Below are positions 49,040-64,000 of a stretch of DNA of 64,000 nt, in pieces. The notes under the pieces are model-generated. The model was given only the letters and a program-made list of their open reading frames with translations, was not told where the DNA came from and searched no databases. Position 1 is the first letter of the stretch; every line of letters starts with the position of its first letter. This stretch comes from Diphasiastrum complanatum (lineage: Eukaryota > Streptophyta > Lycopodiopsida > Lycopodiales > Lycopodiaceae). The stretch lies in contig CM055098.1 of assembly GCA_029204225.1 (NCBI GenBank), positions 55,723,458-55,787,457 of the forward strand, in the 5' to 3' direction. Position numbers and translations under genes: made by a program.

Positions 49040-50860
49040 ATCTAAACAAATCCTACTCCTCCAACTCATCTAACAAAAATGACAAATATTTCATTCCTTT
49101 TTTTAATAAAAACAACTAATTTCGAATCTAGTTCTACCACAACTATATGTTTTGTCTTTTTTAACATAATACACACCGGTTGTACCTTTATCACTAAATA
49201 AATCTAGCACCTAATATACGGGGTGCAGAAAATTCAATTGAACAATTTATTGGTTGTTGTGACTTTTAATAAAGATAAGCTATTGGACCAATCATGGGAT
49301 TTTTCAACTTCTTTGTATCTACTGGAAATTCAAATAATTTTTCGAAACTTGTTTAGTCGCTTGTGTTATAATGCAACATAGAGCGCTTGTCAAGGAATAA
49401 TAACTGATTGTTATATATCCTACTTCATTACGCAGCCTTGCTCTCTCAGCGTTTCAAACATTTGGTTTAGCCCTGAAAATATGATAATTTAAAGGATTGA
49501 TTGTAGAAAAATAATTAAAAGAATCAAAATATAACATAAAATCTATGTTGAGCATAGAATGTTGAACAAATCAAAATAAAATTAAAACCACTTACCAACT
49601 TCTGTTTCTTATTACTGCATTACAAAACTCAATAAAGCTTTTTGCATGTCTACAAATTGCCAAGTTAAATGAGAAACAAGAAGAAAGATATTTTTTACAC
49701 CATTTCTTGAACTTTCATGAATAATTTATATCTAAAATGTTTAAAACAATATTTCTTAGGTATTTACCAATATTGACAAATATGTCTAAGTAATCTAATT
49801 CTTATTTTCTCTAGCCATATTATCAATCTGCAACTACATTTTAGAAATATTCTCACCAAATTTGGATATTATCTTGCATACAATGGTAATCATTTTGAAC
49901 ATTAGGATAGTCAAAAAAAACTTTGGACTCTAAAGTGGCATTGAATAAAAGTGCACCAACCAAATGAAATTGAATAAAGTCAGTTTTGTTCATATTTCTG
50001 ACACCCTAACAAAATGCGACAACAACTTTTTTGTATCCATGCCATCAAAAAAAAGGCCTAAATACTTTTGAGGGCAAGTTTAGACGGTTTTTGGATATTT
50101 TGTGAATTTTTTAATGTTTGTTGATCTCTGTGTATTTGAAGTGCTTTTGCAGCATCCACCAAAAACAACAAATCAGATTAGTTAATATAAAATAAAATTG
50201 TTCTTTAAAATAACTAAAATAAAATATAGTTATAATTTATCCAGAGTCTCACAAGCTATTCAGCTGATTTCATTAGCTATAGAAATCGAAGAAAAAGAGC
50301 TATTACCCTTTGCTATATCCTAAAATAAAATTTTGTAATCTATGACTAGCATAGGAACTTGAAACGGATGAAACACAATTTTGACAAGATTGTAGCGGAA
50401 CTTGATATTAAAAAATAGTTGTTATGCACAACATAGGAAAAAACCAATCACTATGCAAGATTCAATAGACCATAGAGATAAAAGAAACTCTAGAAAGTGT
50501 AACGAACAAGAGCATAAAAGAAAAGACAGATTCTTTTTCCATTGTTGTAGTCAAATCGTTGAAAAGCCTCTCCAGGTAGAAAATTCCTCTACTAAGAGAT
50601 CCCAACATTCTTTAAAAAAAAAACATAGCTCATGTAAAAGTACATTACTTTTTGGACCATAAATGGATCTTCAAAGATCCACAAGAGTGATTATGTACTT
50701 GCTTAACAATCTATCAAAAAACTAGTCAACAAAGTCCTGATCTAGATTGGCAATTTGACAAATAACAAGTATTAATAATCAAATCAAAGATCAAGAACAT
50801 AGATCCAAGCTCACACGTGTGAAGAGCAGCCTGTTGTATGGCCTATAGACAGTGTTTGAA
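49040..50860. other. AT-rich spacer without recognised genes
   Basis: Only short frames are present, including one of 86 codons on plus at 50402-50662 with no motif. CACACGTGTGAAG occurs at about 50812, the same phrase as near 1030. Confidence 0.35.
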
Positions 50861-50862
50861 GT

Positions 50863-51238
50863 GTACTAAGTGTTGGTTTCATTTGGATAAAAAAAAACAT
50901 TGTACATAGAGAGCAAATCCGAGATTGCCAATGTGCTCCAAAAATAATCTATCTTCTCACTATAGAGAGATGGAATACATAACAAAACTCACTTCCTTTG
51001 TAAAGTTAGGTGAATTTCTAGCATGCAATAAGGAAGTAAACTCAACCTTTGTACTAAGTGTTGGTTTCATTTGGATTAAAGAAGAGCAATGTACATAGAG
51101 AGCAAATTCGAGATTGCCAATGTGCTCCAAAAGAAATCTATTTTCTCACTATGGAGAGATGGAATACATAGCAAAATTGACTTCCTTTGTAAAATTAGGT
51201 GAATTTCCAGCATGTAATAAGAAAGTTAACTCAACCTT
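50863..51238 (+). repeat. Tandem duplication, 188-bp period
   Basis: Units at 50863-51050 and 51051-51238 are near-identical, each starting GTACTAAGTGTTGGTTTC. They differ by scattered substitutions and small indels, implying an older duplication than the 37-bp one at 12934. Confidence 0.9.
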
Positions 51239-51390
51239 TTTGCCCTAAAATGAAACCCTAGCCTATTTCCTAGAGTCATGCTTGGTAGATAGCTAGTTGG
51301 TCAAAATATCATCATAAATCAAGGTCTAGATCCTACAAAGTAGGGATCTCTACCAAATAGACGCAACCACGTTTTTTTACTCAAGCTAAC

Positions 51391-51893
51391 CTACTTTAGG
51401 AGTAGATTGTCACATGGCACTTTGGCCATACATGTGTGGAATCCAATTATAGACAAAAATATACAATATGCTACATGGCTAGATTTGCCAATGTTGGCAA
51501 TTTTCACAACGCATAGTTTTTGAAAATAAGCCATAACAAAGATGCCTAGAGCTAGACCAAAAACTAAGGCAAAGAGGCCTATGACTATTCCTTCTCGAGA
51601 GACCAAAAAGAAAGCTGCTAATTCTTTTCTTCTTTCACAAAGAGCCTCTATTAATCCATTGGAGAGCTCCGGAATATCTAAAATAATAGAACAAACTCGC
51701 TAAACAAAAAAAAAAAAGAGAGATTGCACTTAACCTTGATCAATGTGATAGATCTCAATTGGCCTAGAAGCTGGTGACAAACCAATGGAAGTGCATGAAC
51801 TTAATAAAACACGTGCATAATTGAAATTTAAAGATTGCACATGGGCTATTGTTACTCCTTTTGTTGTTTTAGTAAATTTTGATGATTGCAACT
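51391..51893 (-). CDS. Unidentified membrane-protein exons, partial
   Basis: Two exons join in phase. 51735-51893 (159 nt) contains KGVTIAHVQSLNFNYARVL and SPASRPIEIYHIDQ, with a GT donor. 51391-51677 starts after an AG acceptor with DIPELSNGLIEALCERRKEL. The second exon then has one hydrophobic span, GLFALVFGLALGIFVMAYF, which fits a C-terminal membrane anchor. An AG also precedes the upstream exon, so more 5' exons are expected, but I could not find them. The clean phase and non-repetitive sense favour a real gene or recent pseudogene. No family is recognised. It lies on the same strand as the E2 gene, 1.7 kb beyond that gene's stop codon. Confidence 0.45.
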
Positions 51894-51969
51894 CTATAAA
51901 TAGTTTTGATTCTAAGCAATTAGAATTTTACCATTTTTTGTTTTGTTTTGGCAAGTATACATAGTCTAT

Positions 51970-53515
51970 AGACTAGAGAAGAATTTTTTGGAAAATATCC
52001 ACACATCCTATCCTTTCATACAGTCAATGTCAAAGCCTTTGTTGGATTGACGAGGGAGGAAGCCAAACTTCTTGCTTGGGACCATAACATTGATCATGAT
52101 TACAAGATCAAAGAATTTTACCTTCTCACAAAGAGTACATGACGTACTCTAAATCTAGATAAATAAAGCAACTAGAGCATAAGAGAGAGGTCTGCCACTT
52201 GAGTAAAACTTACAAAATAGTGAAATAAACCATTAAAAAACCATGTTTTTGGATTAATTTTTGACTTTGGAAGCACAATAAAGGGTATTCTTTACACATG
52301 TTCTAACTGCAGTTTTGCTTTGTCAATATAGATACTAATGTTGGAAGATTGTACTTAACCAAAAAAAAAAAAACCCTTGATGATACAGAATTCTCAACAT
52401 GTCAAGATATGAATTCATTGTTGAGCAAATAAAGACATGTTCAAAGTCCAATAAAGATATTTTGGTACAAAAAATTAAATGGGCCTCTATGTTTTAATGT
52501 AATGGTCTACTAAGGGCTGGAATTTCCTAAACTTTTCTTATATAGGTTTTTTTGGAGCTGGAGTGTTTGCTGGCCAACCTTTCCTTTATAAGCTTCTACT
52601 TATAATCTGTAACTATTATGATAGTATAAGTATCTATTCTAAAGGGGAAATAGCATATTTTTATCTGAATTAATTTGATATTCATGTACCATTTTGGTGA
52701 CAATGAAGCTTTTTGGTTAAGTTGAACACAGATCATTGATAGCTTGTCTATTAGTTCCCTGTTTTATGACATTGCTCTAAGCTAGAAAAGAAAATGCATT
52801 TTCCTAGCTTAAATGAAACCCGTCTAAAGGGTTTCATATCAACTTGAGACATGATGTACCACTCCAAAGGAAATATAAAAGCAAATCCAAAACCAATCAT
52901 ACTCGGGCAATCTATTGAGCTGAAAGATTTGGCAGAAAGTTAGGTATCATCAAGTCGAGTTGAAGTGAACCTTCGTGTACCATGATAAACCTTCATGTAC
53001 CAAGATAACAATGTCTGGATGCTCTTGATGCATGCTTAATTCTGTCCAATCCACTTCCTCGAAACGCAAAAGAGTCTCGAAAAACTTCTACACAATGCAC
53101 TTACATTGTGATTATTTTTTGCCTAGATTTTCAAAATGTCTATAATCACAAAAATTAGAAAGGAAAAAACTTCGCAATACGTCACAAGACATTCTGTAAA
53201 CCATTGAAGTCTGTAGACCAGTGAATAAAGATGTTAAATGTATCAAAAAACACTTTCTTTCGACACTCAGGTGCTAACCTTCATTCACTTAGACAAGTTC
53301 TAGTATTGACAAATGACTGGAAATAAGTGCTTATGGAGCCTCAGGTTAATGTTCTTGCTGATGTGCACCATGAATCACAACAAACTCTAGAACCTTGGTT
53401 AAAAGATATGTCTAGAAAGAAACACAAAGACCTGCCTCGACAGCCTGATAGATACAAATTTAGAATTGCAGCAATCAGGCAAGGAGCCCATGACAAACCT
53501 AAAGTCTAGTGTCCT
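51970..53515 (+). other. Spacer with short coding-like islands
   Basis: A plus-strand stretch near 52020-52135 reads VKAFVGLTREEAKLLAWDHN before a stop. A 60-codon frame at 53327-53509 contains KFRIAAIRQGAHDKPKV. They may be pieces of one decayed coding sequence. I recognise no family. The rest is AT-rich with nothing visible. Confidence 0.2.
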
Positions 53516-53630
53516 CTAATGACTGAGCTCACCTTTCAACAAACTATTTTGATAAGTTCTCATTATTGCAAACTAGTAATCTTAGTAGCCACAAAGGGTA
53601 AGGCAAAGTTGTAGTCTTCCAGAAATTGTC

Positions 53631-64000
<10,370 letters not shown>

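Overview
The window looks like nuclear DNA of a land plant. It has spliced genes with GT-AG introns, plant-type SEC61 and ubiquitin-conjugating enzyme (E2) proteins, a TNP2-type CACTA transposase relic, Ty3/gypsy and Ty1/copia relics, and many long GA/CT, GT and TA microsatellites. I cannot place it to species. The density of old transposons and the kilobase introns suggest a large, repeat-rich genome.

Only three host genes are well supported. They are a single-exon class-3 (alpha/beta hydrolase) lipase on the minus strand (18174-19472), a six-exon SEC61 alpha gene on the plus strand (42011-47339), and a minus-strand E2 gene of the UBC8/10/28 type (53631 to beyond the right edge). A two-exon minus-strand membrane-protein fragment (51391-51893) and a plus-strand candidate at 4775-5862 are plausible but unidentified.

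Layout: 1-8.7 kb holds retroelement relics, including a minus-strand gag with zinc knuckles, and a repeat seen again at 20.3 kb. 8735-17478 is bounded by 31-bp perfect terminal inverted repeats starting CACAAGG, with clustered subterminal repeats and matching AATC flanks. It looks like a large non-autonomous CACTA-like element, and it carries a fragment of an NPH3/BTB phototropism-type gene. The lipase follows. 21.7-24.6 kb is a decayed TNP2 (CACTA) transposase. 27.2-30.1 kb is a retroelement accessory ORF followed by an LTR. 31.2-39.9 kb is a decayed Ty3/gypsy element (gag, protease, RT, RNase H, integrase), followed by a spacer with twelve TTCNNGAA palindromes, G-boxes and an accessory ORF.

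The right third is two housekeeping genes with introns full of unusual elements. A family rich in GGTACC/GGATCC palindromes, with CATAG-type ends, sits against (TA)n or (CT)n tracts. One copy is in SEC61 intron 5, and at least three more complete copies are in the 6.5-kb E2 intron. Nearby are GGACGCG-rich and TTCCGACCC-hairpin elements. The largest GGTACC member (56108-59375) carries a proline-rich/AT-hook reading frame, a convergent coiled-coil reading frame and an 84-bp minisatellite.

The best candidates for undescribed biology are this microsatellite-associated palindromic family, the gene-carrying CACAA element, and the possible heat-shock-element-like spacer in front of the gypsy accessory ORF. 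None of these has been tested by database search here.
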